A DNA stretch of 10,114 nt from Rhizobiaceae bacterium (GCA_020696915.1 JAJFMR010000079.1:1-10114), one strand, 5' to 3'; counted from the first letter of the stretch, positions 1 through 8,286 are shown. The notes: generated from the letters alone by a model not told the origin. A program made the numbers and translations.

Positions 1-186
1 GTACGCTCTCAATTTGGCCCGCTCGGCGAGGTAGTCGACGAAAGTCGCGCTGGCAGTGCCGGCTCCGGCGACCAGGACAAGCGCCGCTGCGGCACCCGAA
101 ACTCGCCTGAGTGCTGCACGTTTCCGCCATTTCGCCATTGGGAGTTCGCTTTCCGGCGCGCGGGCCGCGCCGGCCCTCGGGGACAT
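1..186 (-). CDS. Partial secreted protein of unknown function (N-terminus only)
   Basis: This frame is open from an ATG at 186 to the left edge, giving 62 residues. A second in-frame ATG at 138 would start the protein MAKWRKRAAL, a basic n-region followed by a hydrophobic stretch rich in Ala, Leu and Val, then an AxA-type cleavage site (TASA before TF). This is a textbook Sec signal peptide, so the product is probably periplasmic or secreted. Neither start has a strong ribosome binding site: GTGAAG lies directly before 186, and GGAAAG lies about 10 bases before 138. The second start gives the more usual signal-peptide length. The visible mature part (TFVDYLAERAKLRAY) is too short to assign a family, and most of the gene is outside the window. 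It is divergent from the DUF2937 gene at 483. The coding call rests mainly on the signal peptide and codon pattern. Confidence 0.55.
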   Translation of the reverse strand, partial: MSPRAGAARAPESELPMAKWRKRAALRRVSGAAAALVLVAGAGTASATFVDYLAERAKLRAY

Positions 187-482
187 CTTCACAATTTCTA
201 CTCCACCTGGGGCCCCTCTGGCTGGAGCTATCGGCGGCGATTGTGGCCATGTGAAGTCAGGATTCCGGCAATCGTGCGGCTGGAGGCTATCGGAACGACA
301 GCTGCCATCGCTTTGCGGCCGGCTTTCTCCCCGCGGCGCAACAGAAACCAAATCGGCGACTTGCCGTTGTTGCCTGGGAGCAGTTCCAGCAAAGTGCGTA
401 GCGGTTTTTCGTCCGGAATTGCGAGAAAACAAGAAAGCTCTGGACCGGCGCAAGGGATCTCCAGGATGCAAGGAATTGAGGC
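187..482. other. Divergent intergenic region, no gene seen
   Basis: This 296-base gap lies between two divergently read genes and should hold both of their promoters. I found no -35/-10 pair with good spacing on either strand. On the plus side the only clear signal is the ribosome binding site AAGGA at 470-474, 8 bases before the ATG at 483. Short open frames on both strands here show no recognisable protein and overlap the real genes. I see no hairpin with a T-run and no RNA gene. Confidence 0.4.
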
Positions 483-1109
483 ATGGGCCCGGTTCGGCAA
501 GCCATGATCTTCGCAGCCGCCCTGGCCAGCGGTGTCTCGATGTCGCAGGCGCCGGAGTTCGCGCAGCAATACCGCCAGCGCATCGGTGGTGCGATCGAGG
601 CGCTACAGCATGTCGTCGCCGATTTCGACAGCGACGCGTCGAGAAACGGCCTGACCCGATCGGAGGCGCTCGCCGCCCATGCCCGCGCCGCGCCGCTGTT
701 TCGCGATCGGGGCCGCAGCATGGAAGCGACGATCGCCAGGCTGGAACTTCTGTCCCGCCAGCAACGCGAGTTCGAGATCGCCTCGACGCTGGCGCAGCCG
801 TTTCTGCTGATGGAGGGGGACAGGGCGTTGGTCGGTGGCGTGTGGCGGGACTTCAGGGCAGCCGTGCCGGTGACCCCGGCCGGACTTGCCTGGGGTGCAG
901 CGGGCTTCTTCGTCGGCGCGGCCCTGGCCTGGTCGATCTTTCTGGCCGTGATCCGCTCGTTTGGCGCCGTCTTCAGCGCTCGGCGACCGCGGTCTCGCCG
1001 CGCCGTTCGCGGATCAGGTTTGCAAACCGCCGAAACAGATAATGCGAGTCCTGCGGCCCCGGCGAGGCTTCCGGATGATGCTGCACCGAAAACACAGGCC
1101 GCCCGCTGA
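483..1109 (+). CDS. DUF2937-family membrane protein, C-terminus overlapping carA
   Basis: This encodes a 208-residue protein that I recognise as DUF2937 from its N-terminal pattern: a hydrophobic start, SQAPEFAQQY at 21-30, the VVADFDSDASRNGL segment at 44-57, and WRDFRAAVPVTP at 121-132 before a final hydrophobic segment (about 133-160, probably one membrane helix). The biochemical role of the family is unknown. The ATG at 483 is preferred because AAGGA (470-474) sits 8 bases upstream. The family-like part ends near residue 160. The remaining ~45 residues are Arg-, Pro- and Ala-rich and are read from the antisense strand of carA: the frame enters carA at 973 and stops only at 1107-1109, opposite CarA codon 356. 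This tail is therefore probably an overprinted extension and not a conserved domain. The gene is convergent with carA with no terminator between them. Family assignment is from memory of the pattern. Confidence 0.75.
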   Translation: MGPVRQAMIFAAALASGVSMSQAPEFAQQYRQRIGGAIEALQHVVADFDSDASRNGLTRSEALAAHARAAPLFRDRGRSMEATIARLELLSRQQREFEIASTLAQPFLLMEGDRALVGGVWRDFRAAVPVTPAGLAWGAAGFFVGAALAWSIFLAVIRSFGAVFSARRPRSRRAVRGSGLQTAETDNASPAAPARLPDDAAPKTQAAR

Positions 1110-2175
1110 GGGCAATTCCGCAATTCGATCCGTCGAACAGCGACACATGGGTCTCCTCGACCTCCTCCGGCAGGGAGCCGGCGTCGACGGCAAAGCCGTG
1201 GTTCATCGAGACGATCTCCACTTTGCCGGTGGTGTGATCCTTCACCGGATGGTTGGCGCCGTGATGTCCCTGGTGCATTTTCTCGGTTCTGCCGCCCAGC
1301 GCCAGCGCCAGCATCTGGTGGCCGAGACAGATGCCGAACATCGGGATGTCGGCCTTCAGCAGATCCCGGATCACCGGCACGGCGTAGTCGCCCGTGGCAG
1401 CGGGGTCGCCCGGTCCGTTGGACAGGAAGATGCCGTCGGGCCGCATGCCGAGGATCTGCTCGGCTCCGGTGTCGGCCGGCACCACAGTGACCTTGGCGCC
1501 GAGGCCGGCGAGCAGCCGCAGGATGTTCCGCTTGATCCCGTAGTCGACCGCCACGACGTGCATTTCGGGCGCGGCCTGCTCGCCGTAACCTTCGTTCCAG
1601 ACCCATGGCGTCTCCCGCCAGGTCGACGATTGTCCCGATGTCACCTCCCGGGCCAGGTCGAGGCCGAGCAGGCCCGGCCAGGAAGCGGCGCGGCGCTTCA
1701 GCTCGTCGAGGTCGAAGATGCCGTCCGGGGCGTGGGCCAGCACCGCGTTCGGCGAGCCTTTCTCGCGAATGAGTGCGGTCAGCGCGCGTGTATCGAGGCC
1801 GCACATGGCGATGATGCCGCGCCGCTCCAGCCACCGGCCGAGGCCGCCGTCCGCCCGGTAGTTCGACGGTCCTGTGACGTCGGCTCGAAACAGTGCGCCG
1901 CACGCGCCATGGCGGGCAGCCGGATTGAGATCTTCCAGGTCTTCGTGGTTCGTGCCGACATTGCCGATATGCGGAAAAGTGAAGGTGACGATCTGCCCGG
2001 CATAGGACGGATCGGTGAGAATTTCCTGATAGCCCGTCAGGGCCGTGTTGAAGCAGACTTCCGCCACTGCACTGCCCGTCGCACCCGTCCCGCGGCCCTC
2101 GATCACCGTGCCATCGGCAAGCACCAGCAGCGCGGTCGGCACATCGGGCGCCCAAGGCGCGGTCTGAGCAGTCAT
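973..2175 (-). CDS. carA: Carbamoyl-phosphate synthase small subunit (glutaminase)
   Basis: CarA hydrolyses glutamine and passes ammonia to the large subunit CarB, which makes carbamoyl phosphate for arginine and pyrimidine synthesis in the cytoplasm. The product is 400 residues, near the usual length. The N-terminal CPSase domain begins with ALLVLADGTVIEG (15-27) and contains FNTALTGYQEILTDPSY (42-58). The C-terminal class I amidotransferase domain shows SNGPGDP (252-258), GICLGHQ with the nucleophile Cys283, and QHHPEASPGP with His367 and Glu369, so the catalytic triad is complete. The ATG at 2175 is chosen because GGAG lies 6 bases upstream and the protein aligns from there; an in-frame ATG at 2295 would add 40 residues of untypical sequence and overlap the promoter. 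carB is not adjacent, as is common in alphaproteobacteria. The last 137 bases overlap the convergent DUF2937 gene. Confidence 0.97.
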   Translation of the reverse strand: MTAQTAPWAPDVPTALLVLADGTVIEGRGTGATGSAVAEVCFNTALTGYQEILTDPSYAGQIVTFTFPHIGNVGTNHEDLEDLNPAARHGACGALFRADVTGPSNYRADGGLGRWLERRGIIAMCGLDTRALTALIREKGSPNAVLAHAPDGIFDLDELKRRAASWPGLLGLDLAREVTSGQSSTWRETPWVWNEGYGEQAAPEMHVVAVDYGIKRNILRLLAGLGAKVTVVPADTGAEQILGMRPDGIFLSNGPGDPAATGDYAVPVIRDLLKADIPMFGICLGHQMLALALGGRTEKMHQGHHGANHPVKDHTTGKVEIVSMNHGFAVDAGSLPEEVEETHVSLFDGSNCGIALSGRPVFSVQHHPEASPGPQDSHYLFRRFANLIRERRGETAVAER

Positions 2176-2291
2176 TCGTTTCTCCGTCCGGTCCGCGCGT
2201 GTCGGCGACCTGCCGGGGCGCCGGCATGGCGCGAGGGCCGGCGATCGGGCACGGGAGTTCACCCAGAAGTCCTGATCAGGGCAGGGCGCGA

Positions 2292-2320
2292 GCAATACGC
2301 GACCGGTCCGACGAGGTCAA
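2292..2320 (-). promoter_or_regulatory. Probable sigma-70 promoter of carA
   Basis: Read on the minus strand, TTGACC (2320-2315) and TATTGC (2297-2292) are separated by exactly 17 bases. The -35 matches the consensus at five of six positions; the -10 is weaker. Transcription would begin near 2285, giving a leader of about 110 bases before the carA ATG. A perfect 10-base palindrome, CCTGATCAGG (2271-2280), lies just downstream of the expected start point and could be an operator, but I know of no regulator with that site. No leader peptide or attenuator is evident. Confidence 0.5.
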
Positions 2321-2359
2321 CGGCGGCATCCGGCGTCGAAAGACGGAAACGTACGCGAA

Positions 2360-2388
2360 TTGCGGCGAGCCCGGAGCGTGGATAGACT
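2360..2388 (+). promoter_or_regulatory. Probable sigma-70 promoter of yqeY
   Basis: TTGCGG (2360-2365) and TAGACT (2383-2388) are 17 bases apart on the plus strand, and transcription would begin near 2395, some 18 bases before the yqeY ATG. The -10 matches at four of six positions and the -35 at three. The spacing and placement support the call more than the hexamers do. It faces away from the carA promoter, so both promoters fit in the 237-base gap. Confidence 0.45.
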
Positions 2389-2412
2389 GGGGAGCTCCTC
2401 GGGATTGAACCA

Positions 2413-2862
2413 ATGCGTGACGCGATCGCCCAACAACTGAAGAGCGCACTGAAAGCCGGCGACAAGTCGCGTGTCTCCACGCTGCGCATGGTTCAGGCGG
2501 CGATCAAGGATCGCGACATCGCCAATCGCGGCCTTGCGAAGGACCCGGCGGGCGACGATGACGTCCTGCAGATCCTCACCCGGATGGTGAAGCAGCGGCA
2601 GGAATCGGCCCGTGCCTTCGAGGATGGCGGCCGGCCGGAGCTTGCCGCGCAGGAGCGGTCCGAGATCGCCATTCTCGAAGAGTTCCTGCCCAGCCGGATG
2701 GACGAAGGCGAGGCGAGGGCGGCGATCGCCGAGACCATTGCCGCGCTTGGGGCGGCCGGACCGCGCGACATGGGCCGCGTGATGAGCGCGCTCAAGGAAA
2801 AGTTTGCCGGCCGCATGGATTTCTCCAGCGCGAGCGGCATCGTCAAGGAGATGCTTGCCTGA
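2413..2862 (+). CDS. GatB/YqeY domain-containing protein
   Basis: This is a 149-residue YqeY-family protein, a stand-alone relative of the tail domain of the GatB subunit of the Asp/Glu-tRNA amidotransferase. The tail domain is thought to contact tRNA, but the job of free YqeY is not established. Family features are the start (LKSALKAGDKSRVSTLRM, 9-26), IKDRDIANRG (31-40), ILTRMVKQRQESARAFE (54-70), LEEFLP (88-93), and the C-terminal GPRDMGRVM (116-124) followed by FAGRMDFSSASG (131-142). The length is normal and the frame intact. The ATG at 2413 is the natural start, although no strong ribosome binding site precedes it; GGAG at 2391-2394 is too far away. Its position next to dnaG and rpoD is common in bacteria. 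It is read in the same direction as dnaG, but a gap of over 600 bases and an oppositely oriented small gene make a shared transcript uncertain. Confidence 0.93.
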   Translation: MRDAIAQQLKSALKAGDKSRVSTLRMVQAAIKDRDIANRGLAKDPAGDDDVLQILTRMVKQRQESARAFEDGGRPELAAQERSEIAILEEFLPSRMDEGEARAAIAETIAALGAAGPRDMGRVMSALKEKFAGRMDFSSASGIVKEMLA

Positions 2863-2879
2863 CGCGGGGCGGATTTGCG

Positions 2880-2912
2880 GCGGGCGCGTCCCGTGTAGGT
2901 CGGCGCGCCCGC
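2880..2912. terminator. GC-rich hairpin, possible bidirectional terminator
   Basis: GCGGGCGCG (2880-2888) pairs perfectly with CGCGCCCGC (2904-2912), a 9-bp all-GC stem with a 15-base loop that can partly fold further (CCG with CGG). It lies 18 bases after the yqeY stop and also downstream of the convergent small gene ending at 2965, so it could serve both. There is no T-run after the stem on the plus strand, so it is not a classic intrinsic terminator. Confidence 0.4.
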
Positions 2913-2964
2913 TTCCGCCTTATCATCAAGCAACCCGCCGCCTTCGCACGCTTGCTTTGCAGGC

Positions 2965-3135
2965 TTACCTGCGGACCCGCTGAAAAAGCATGTATCCGCC
3001 GATGGCCACCGCCGCGCCCACAAGCACTACCAACAGAACGATCATCGCCGCCGCCCCGAGAACGGCACCAAGAGTATCCCAGAAGCCGATCTGCGCGATC
3101 AGGACGACCAGCACGATAATCAAGAGCAGAGGCAT
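2965..3135 (-). CDS. Small membrane protein, 56 residues
   Basis: This short frame (ATG at 3135-3133, TAA at 2967-2965) encodes a 56-residue, strongly hydrophobic protein. Residues 2-14 (PLLLIIVLVVLIA) form one apolar stretch. After the short GFWDTLG turn (17-23), residues 24-49 form a second, longer one rich in Ala, Val, Leu and Gly. It ends in the basic tail FQRVRR. This predicts two membrane segments, with the charged tail probably in the cytoplasm. I recall similar unnamed small proteins near dnaG in rhizobia, but have no function to offer. The ribosome binding site is weak (GATGG about 5 bases upstream). The gene is convergent with yqeY and divergent from dnaG. A hydrophobic frame of this regularity with a Lys/Arg end is unlikely to be chance, and the opposite strand here encodes nothing recognisable. 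Confidence 0.7.
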   Translation of the reverse strand: MPLLLIIVLVVLIAQIGFWDTLGAVLGAAAMIVLLVVLVGAAVAIGGYMLFQRVRR

Positions 3136-3476
3136 GATACCATCGACTTTAGAAGTGGATCGTTACCGAACCTGATGAATCCCCGGCGAGGTGAGAAACA
3201 GCAGGGACACTCACACCAGTGTAATTGACATGTTCAGGCAATCCAAGCCGACGGGACACAGTACCTGATCGATGCCATCGCCCAGGAACTTCCGCATGTG
3301 CTGGAGGGGTGCTCGAGTGTTGCCCGATCATGAGGAGACGCCGGCTGGGGGCCGTCAAACCCTAGGAGCCCTGCTGCGATCCCATGCCTCGCCTGTGAAA
3401 AGCGGGCAAGCCGCCGGACGGCGGTCGCGCCTTGCGCTCAGAACGCCTATACGAAAAGACAGCCCAGACTGGTGTG
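3136..3476. other. Intergenic spacer upstream of dnaG
   Basis: This roughly 340-base spacer should hold the dnaG promoter. The best -10 candidate is TATACG (3448-3453), 24 bases before the dnaG ATG, but the sequence 17 bases upstream of it (TCGCGC) is a poor -35. Bases 3229-3327 form an uninterrupted plus-strand frame reading HVQAIQADGTQYLIDAIAQE and onward, with G/C-rich third codon positions typical of real genes here, but it has no ATG, GTG or TTG at its start and follows an in-frame TGA at 3226. It may be a decayed gene fragment or chance. I see no RNA gene, insertion-sequence end or strong hairpin. Confidence 0.4.
3218..3246 (-). promoter_or_regulatory. Possible promoter of the small membrane protein gene
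   Basis: On the minus strand TTGGAT (3246-3241) and TACACT (3223-3218) are 17 bases apart. The -10 matches at four of six positions; the -35 only at the first three. The resulting leader would be about 75 bases. The same stretch carries TTGACA on the plus strand (3225-3230), but no -10 follows it at 16-18 bases. Confidence 0.3.
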
Positions 3477-5411
3477 ATGCGCTTCGAACCCGCCTTCCTC
3501 GATGAAATCCGCGAACGCGTGCCGATCTCCTCGGTCGTCGGCGCGCGCGTGTCGTGGGACCGCAGGAAGACCAACGCGCCGCGCGGGGATTACTGGGCCT
3601 GCTGTCCGTTTCATGGCGAGAAAACCCCGAGCTTTCACTGCGAGGACCGCAAGGGTCGCTATCATTGCTTTGGCTGCGGCGCTTCCGGCGATCACTTCCG
3701 CTTCCTGACCGAACTCGACGGCATCGACTTCCAGGAGTGCGTGGAACGGATCGCGGCGATGGCCGGGCTGGCTTTGCCGGCGCGTGACGAAGCCTCGCTT
3801 GCCCGCGAAAAGCAACGCGCAAGCCTCGCCGAGATCATGGAAATGGCCGCCTGTTTCTTCGAGCAGCGGCTGCAGGGCGCCGACGGCGCCAGGGCGCGTG
3901 CCTATCTTCGGGACCGTGGTCTGACGCCGGCCACGCAGCAGGCTTTTCGGCTGGGCTTCGCCCCTGACAGCCGCAACGCGCTCAAGGAGTTCCTGGCCGG
4001 GAAAGGCGTGCTGCTGCAGCAGATGGAAGCCTGTGGGCTGCTCGTGCACGGCGAGGACGTTCCGGTCGCCTTTGACCGCTTCCGCGACCGCATCATGTTT
4101 CCGATCACCGATACGGGGGGGAGGGTGATTGCATTCGGAGGACGGGCGCTAGCCTCCGACATGCCCGCAAAATATCTGAACTCACCCGAGACCGAGCTTT
4201 TTCACAAGGGCAGCGTTCTCTACAACCTTGCCCGTGCCCGGAAGGCAAAGGGCAGGGACGGCACGCTGATCGCGGTCGAGGGCTACATGGACGTGATAGC
4301 CCTGGCGCAGGCTGGCTTCGAGAACGCGGTGGCGCCGCTTGGCACTGCGCTGACCGAAACCCAGCTCGACATGCTGTGGCGCGCCACCGGCGAACCGGTC
4401 CTGTGCTTCGACGGCGACGCTGCCGGCCTGAAGGCAGCCTGGCGGGCAGCCGACCTCGCACTGCCGGCGCTCCAGCCGGCGCGCACGGCGCGCTTTGCGC
4501 TTTTGCCCGACGGCAAGGACCCGGACGATCTCGTCAGGGAAGGGGGACCCGAGGCGTTCTCGAAAGTCTTGCAGGAGGCGCGGCCGCTCGCCGATCTGTT
4601 GTGGACGCGGGAGACGTCGGGCGGTGTCTTCGATACGCCGGAGCGCAAGGCCGAACTCGAGCGGCGGCTCCGGGACATCACGGGGCGCATCCGCGACGAG
4701 AGCCTGCGCTTCCATTACAATCAGGAGATGCGTGACCGGGTGCAGGCATTTTTCGGCACCGACCGTACGTCGCGCCAGAAGCGTGGTGCCGAGCGGCCGG
4801 GCAGCGGGCAGGGTGGGCAGTTCGGGCGGCGCCCCGGGGTGGCAGCCGGGCGCCTGGCCGTGTCGGAGAGCCTCAGCCAGTCGGCAATGATCAGGCGGAC
4901 GGGTGGCGCCATGCCGCTCAGGGAAGCGGCCATCGTCGTGGCACTGGTCAATCATCCGATACTGATCGACGAGAATTTTGACCACGTCGAACGGCTGGGC
5001 CTGTCGCATCCCGATCTGAAACAACTGCTTCTCGCGGCGATCGATGCGCTCGCGCATGAGGTGGCCAGCGACGGGCCGTCGCTGCTTGCCGCCATCATGA
5101 GCGCCGGCAACCGCGAGCGATGGGAACGCGCCACGTCGCTGGTCCGCAAGGCGCGGGTCTGGCCGGTCATGGAAGACGCAGCCATCGAGGATGCAAGGGA
5201 GGCTTTTGCGCAGGCGCTGCACTTGCACCGCACGGCGGGAACCCTAAATAAGGAACTCAAGGCGGCTGAATTGGCGCTGGCCAATGAGCCGACGGATGAA
5301 AATTACCGGCATCTCGTCGAAATTCAGGCCCAGTTCCGCGATGTTCAGGCAACCGAGGCCCTCATCGAGGGCTTCGGGGTTTCGTCGGGGCGTGCTGCCC
5401 GCGGCTTCTGA
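3477..5411 (+). CDS. dnaG: DNA primase
   Basis: DnaG makes the RNA primers for leading- and lagging-strand synthesis together with the DnaB helicase. The 644-residue product has the full domain order. The N-terminal CHC2 zinc-binding domain shows Cys43, His46, Cys64 and Cys67 (CPFHGEKTPSFHC, then RYHCFGCGASGDHF). The catalytic core has FRDRIMFPI (202-210), FGGRAL (220-225), and the TOPRIM domain with VEGYMDVIAL (Glu268), FDGDAAG (Asp312, Asp314) and LPDGKDPDD (343-351). After a Gly/Arg-rich linker (about 430-460) comes a C-terminal helical domain (about 475-635) expected to bind DnaB. The start is set at the ATG at 3477, since rhizobial DnaG proteins begin MRF..FLDEIRERVPIS; an in-frame codon at 3432 would add 15 residues that do not look like the family. 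No good ribosome binding site precedes it, so translation may be weak, which fits a low-copy enzyme. rpoD follows in the same direction. Confidence 0.97.
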   Translation: MRFEPAFLDEIRERVPISSVVGARVSWDRRKTNAPRGDYWACCPFHGEKTPSFHCEDRKGRYHCFGCGASGDHFRFLTELDGIDFQECVERIAAMAGLALPARDEASLAREKQRASLAEIMEMAACFFEQRLQGADGARARAYLRDRGLTPATQQAFRLGFAPDSRNALKEFLAGKGVLLQQMEACGLLVHGEDVPVAFDRFRDRIMFPITDTGGRVIAFGGRALASDMPAKYLNSPETELFHKGSVLYNLARARKAKGRDGTLIAVEGYMDVIALAQAGFENAVAPLGTALTETQLDMLWRATGEPVLCFDGDAAGLKAAWRAADLALPALQPARTARFALLPDGKDPDDLVREGGPEAFSKVLQEARPLADLLWTRETSGGVFDTPERKAELERRLRDITGRIRDESLRFHYNQEMRDRVQAFFGTDRTSRQKRGAERPGSGQGGQFGRRPGVAAGRLAVSESLSQSAMIRRTGGAMPLREAAIVVALVNHPILIDENFDHVERLGLSHPDLKQLLLAAIDALAHEVASDGPSLLAAIMSAGNRERWERATSLVRKARVWPVMEDAAIEDAREAFAQALHLHRTAGTLNKELKAAELALANEPTDENYRHLVEIQAQFRDVQATEALIEGFGVSSGRAARGF

Positions 5412-5414
5412 CAC

Positions 5415-5443
5415 CATGATTCGCTTTTTTTAAGCGAATCATG
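5415..5443. repeat. Perfect 12-bp inverted repeat with two GANTC sites after dnaG
   Basis: CATGATTCGCTT (5415-5426) and its exact complement AAGCGAATCATG (5432-5443) flank a TTTTT loop, 3 bases after the dnaG stop. The T-run is in the loop and inner stem and not after the stem, so this is not a standard intrinsic terminator, although the hairpin could still slow polymerase or protect the 3' end of dnaG mRNA. Each arm carries one GANTC (GATTC 5418-5422, GAATC 5436-5440), the target of the cell-cycle methyltransferase CcrM in alphaproteobacteria. A DNA-level role as a binding or methylation site for rpoD control is as plausible as termination. Confidence 0.55.
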
Positions 5444-5679
5444 CGAGAGGCGCTTGACGTTCGGGCAGAATGCCGGAATCAGGGCGATTCCAGAAAGCGG
5501 CCTGCGCCCGGGCCGGACGTCCGGTTCGACGGAGTGGTGGACGGGGGCGGTGTCTCGCCCCAGATATCAGTTTGGTTGACATTCATGCGCGCAGTGCCTG
5601 GCCGGATGCACGGCCGGCGGCGCATCGTTTTTCGGTTCCGTGGCGGCCCACCGCCCAGCCGTTTTGGAGAAAGCACAGC
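5444..5679 (+). promoter_or_regulatory. rpoD upstream control region
   Basis: This 236-base stretch precedes rpoD. Two good -35 hexamers are present, TTGACG (5454-5459) and TTGACA (5576-5581), but neither has a convincing -10 at 16-18 bases, so the true start is not resolved by eye. Structural elements are GGAATC/GATTCC (5475-5480 and 5486-5491, an inverted pair with a 5-base spacer containing two more GANTC sites), a 12-base palindrome CCGGACGTCCGG (5513-5524), and a short stem GGGGCG/CGCCCC (5544-5549 and 5556-5561) with a 6-base loop. An open frame in phase with rpoD runs through the region from 5470, but its composition is unlike the sigma factor and I treat it as leader. Confidence 0.45.
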
Positions 5680-7716
<2,037 letters not shown>

Positions 7717-7800
7717 GCGCGCCGCGGCCCGGCGCCGGCCGTTCCGGGAAACGACAGGAGCGGCGTCCGGGCCAATGCCGCACCGCCTGTATTGCGCGCC

Positions 7801-8232
7801 GTGACCAGCTCGTTGCAACGCAAGCTCATCGTGCCGACGACAGGGCCGGGTCTCCATGAGGTTACCGGGGCCGCAAGGCAGTTCGTCCGCGAAGCCGGCC
7901 GCCCAATCGGGCTGCTCACCCTTTTCGTGCGCCATACCTCCTGTTCCCTGCTCGTCCAGGAGAACGCCGATCCCGACGTCAGCCGTGATCTGGAGGCCTT
8001 CTTCAGGCGCCTGGTGCCCCCCGCCACCGATGCCTCCATGAGCTACATCGTCCACCTCCTCGAGGGCCCGGACGACATGCCTGCCCACATCAAGGCCGCG
8101 CTGACGGCGGTTTCGATCTCCATTCCCGTCGTCGACGGCGAACTGGCGCTCGGCACCTGGCAGGGGATCTACCTCTTCGAGCATCGCGTGAACCCGCATC
8201 GGCGGGAAATCGTCCTTCACCTGGGCAACTGA
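7801..8232 (+). CDS. yjbQ: YjbQ/UPF0047 family protein
   Basis: The 143-residue product has the UPF0047 hallmarks: FVRHTSCSLLVQEN (42-55, with His45, Thr46 and Ser47), DDMPAHIKAAL (91-101), and the family signature GELALGTWQGIYLFEHR (113-129) with Trp120, Gln121, Glu127 and His128. E. coli YjbQ has weak thiamine-phosphate synthase activity when overproduced, hence the name secondary thiamine-phosphate synthase, but the natural reaction of the family is unsettled. The GTG at 7801 is the likeliest start; a TTG at 7792 would add three residues. No ribosome binding site lies close to either; AGGAG at 7756-7760 is about 40 bases upstream and instead precedes a 9-codon frame (ATG 7775, TGA 7802-7804) whose stop overlaps the GTG. 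The gene starts 84 bases after rpoD and may be co-transcribed with it. Confidence 0.9.
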   Translation: MTSSLQRKLIVPTTGPGLHEVTGAARQFVREAGRPIGLLTLFVRHTSCSLLVQENADPDVSRDLEAFFRRLVPPATDASMSYIVHLLEGPDDMPAHIKAALTAVSISIPVVDGELALGTWQGIYLFEHRVNPHRREIVLHLGN

Positions 8233-8286
8233 GCGTTTTTGGAATTCCGTGGTCCCGTGGCGGTGAGGCCGGCGTCGATGCCGTTC

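Noticed and set aside
56..1042. 328-codon plus-strand frame at the left end
   Set aside because: It overlaps the signal-peptide gene on the minus strand and runs through the DUF2937 gene in another frame; it has no ribosome binding site or domain.
287..2227. 646-codon open frame on the minus strand covering carA
   Set aside because: It is an out-of-frame reading of carA; its sequence is Arg/Gly/Ala-rich without any recognisable domain, whereas the carA frame carries a complete enzyme.
961..2385. 474-codon plus-strand frame antisense to carA
   Set aside because: Shadow of carA: no family features, rich in His, Gly and Arg as antisense frames of high-GC genes usually are.
2493..3023. 176-codon minus-strand frame opposite yqeY
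   Set aside because: Shadow of yqeY that also runs out of frame into the small membrane protein region; Ser/Arg/Ala-rich, no domain.
3225..3230. Perfect TTGACA on the plus strand as a dnaG promoter
   Set aside because: No -10-like hexamer lies 16-18 bases downstream, and the dnaG start is about 250 bases away.
3149..3358. 69-codon minus-strand frame in the dnaG upstream spacer
   Set aside because: No ribosome binding site, no recognisable family and composition unlike the neighbouring genes.
7725..7741. CGGCC/GGCCG hairpin after the rpoD stop
   Set aside because: Only a 5-bp stem, no T-run, and such repeats arise by chance in DNA this rich in G and C.
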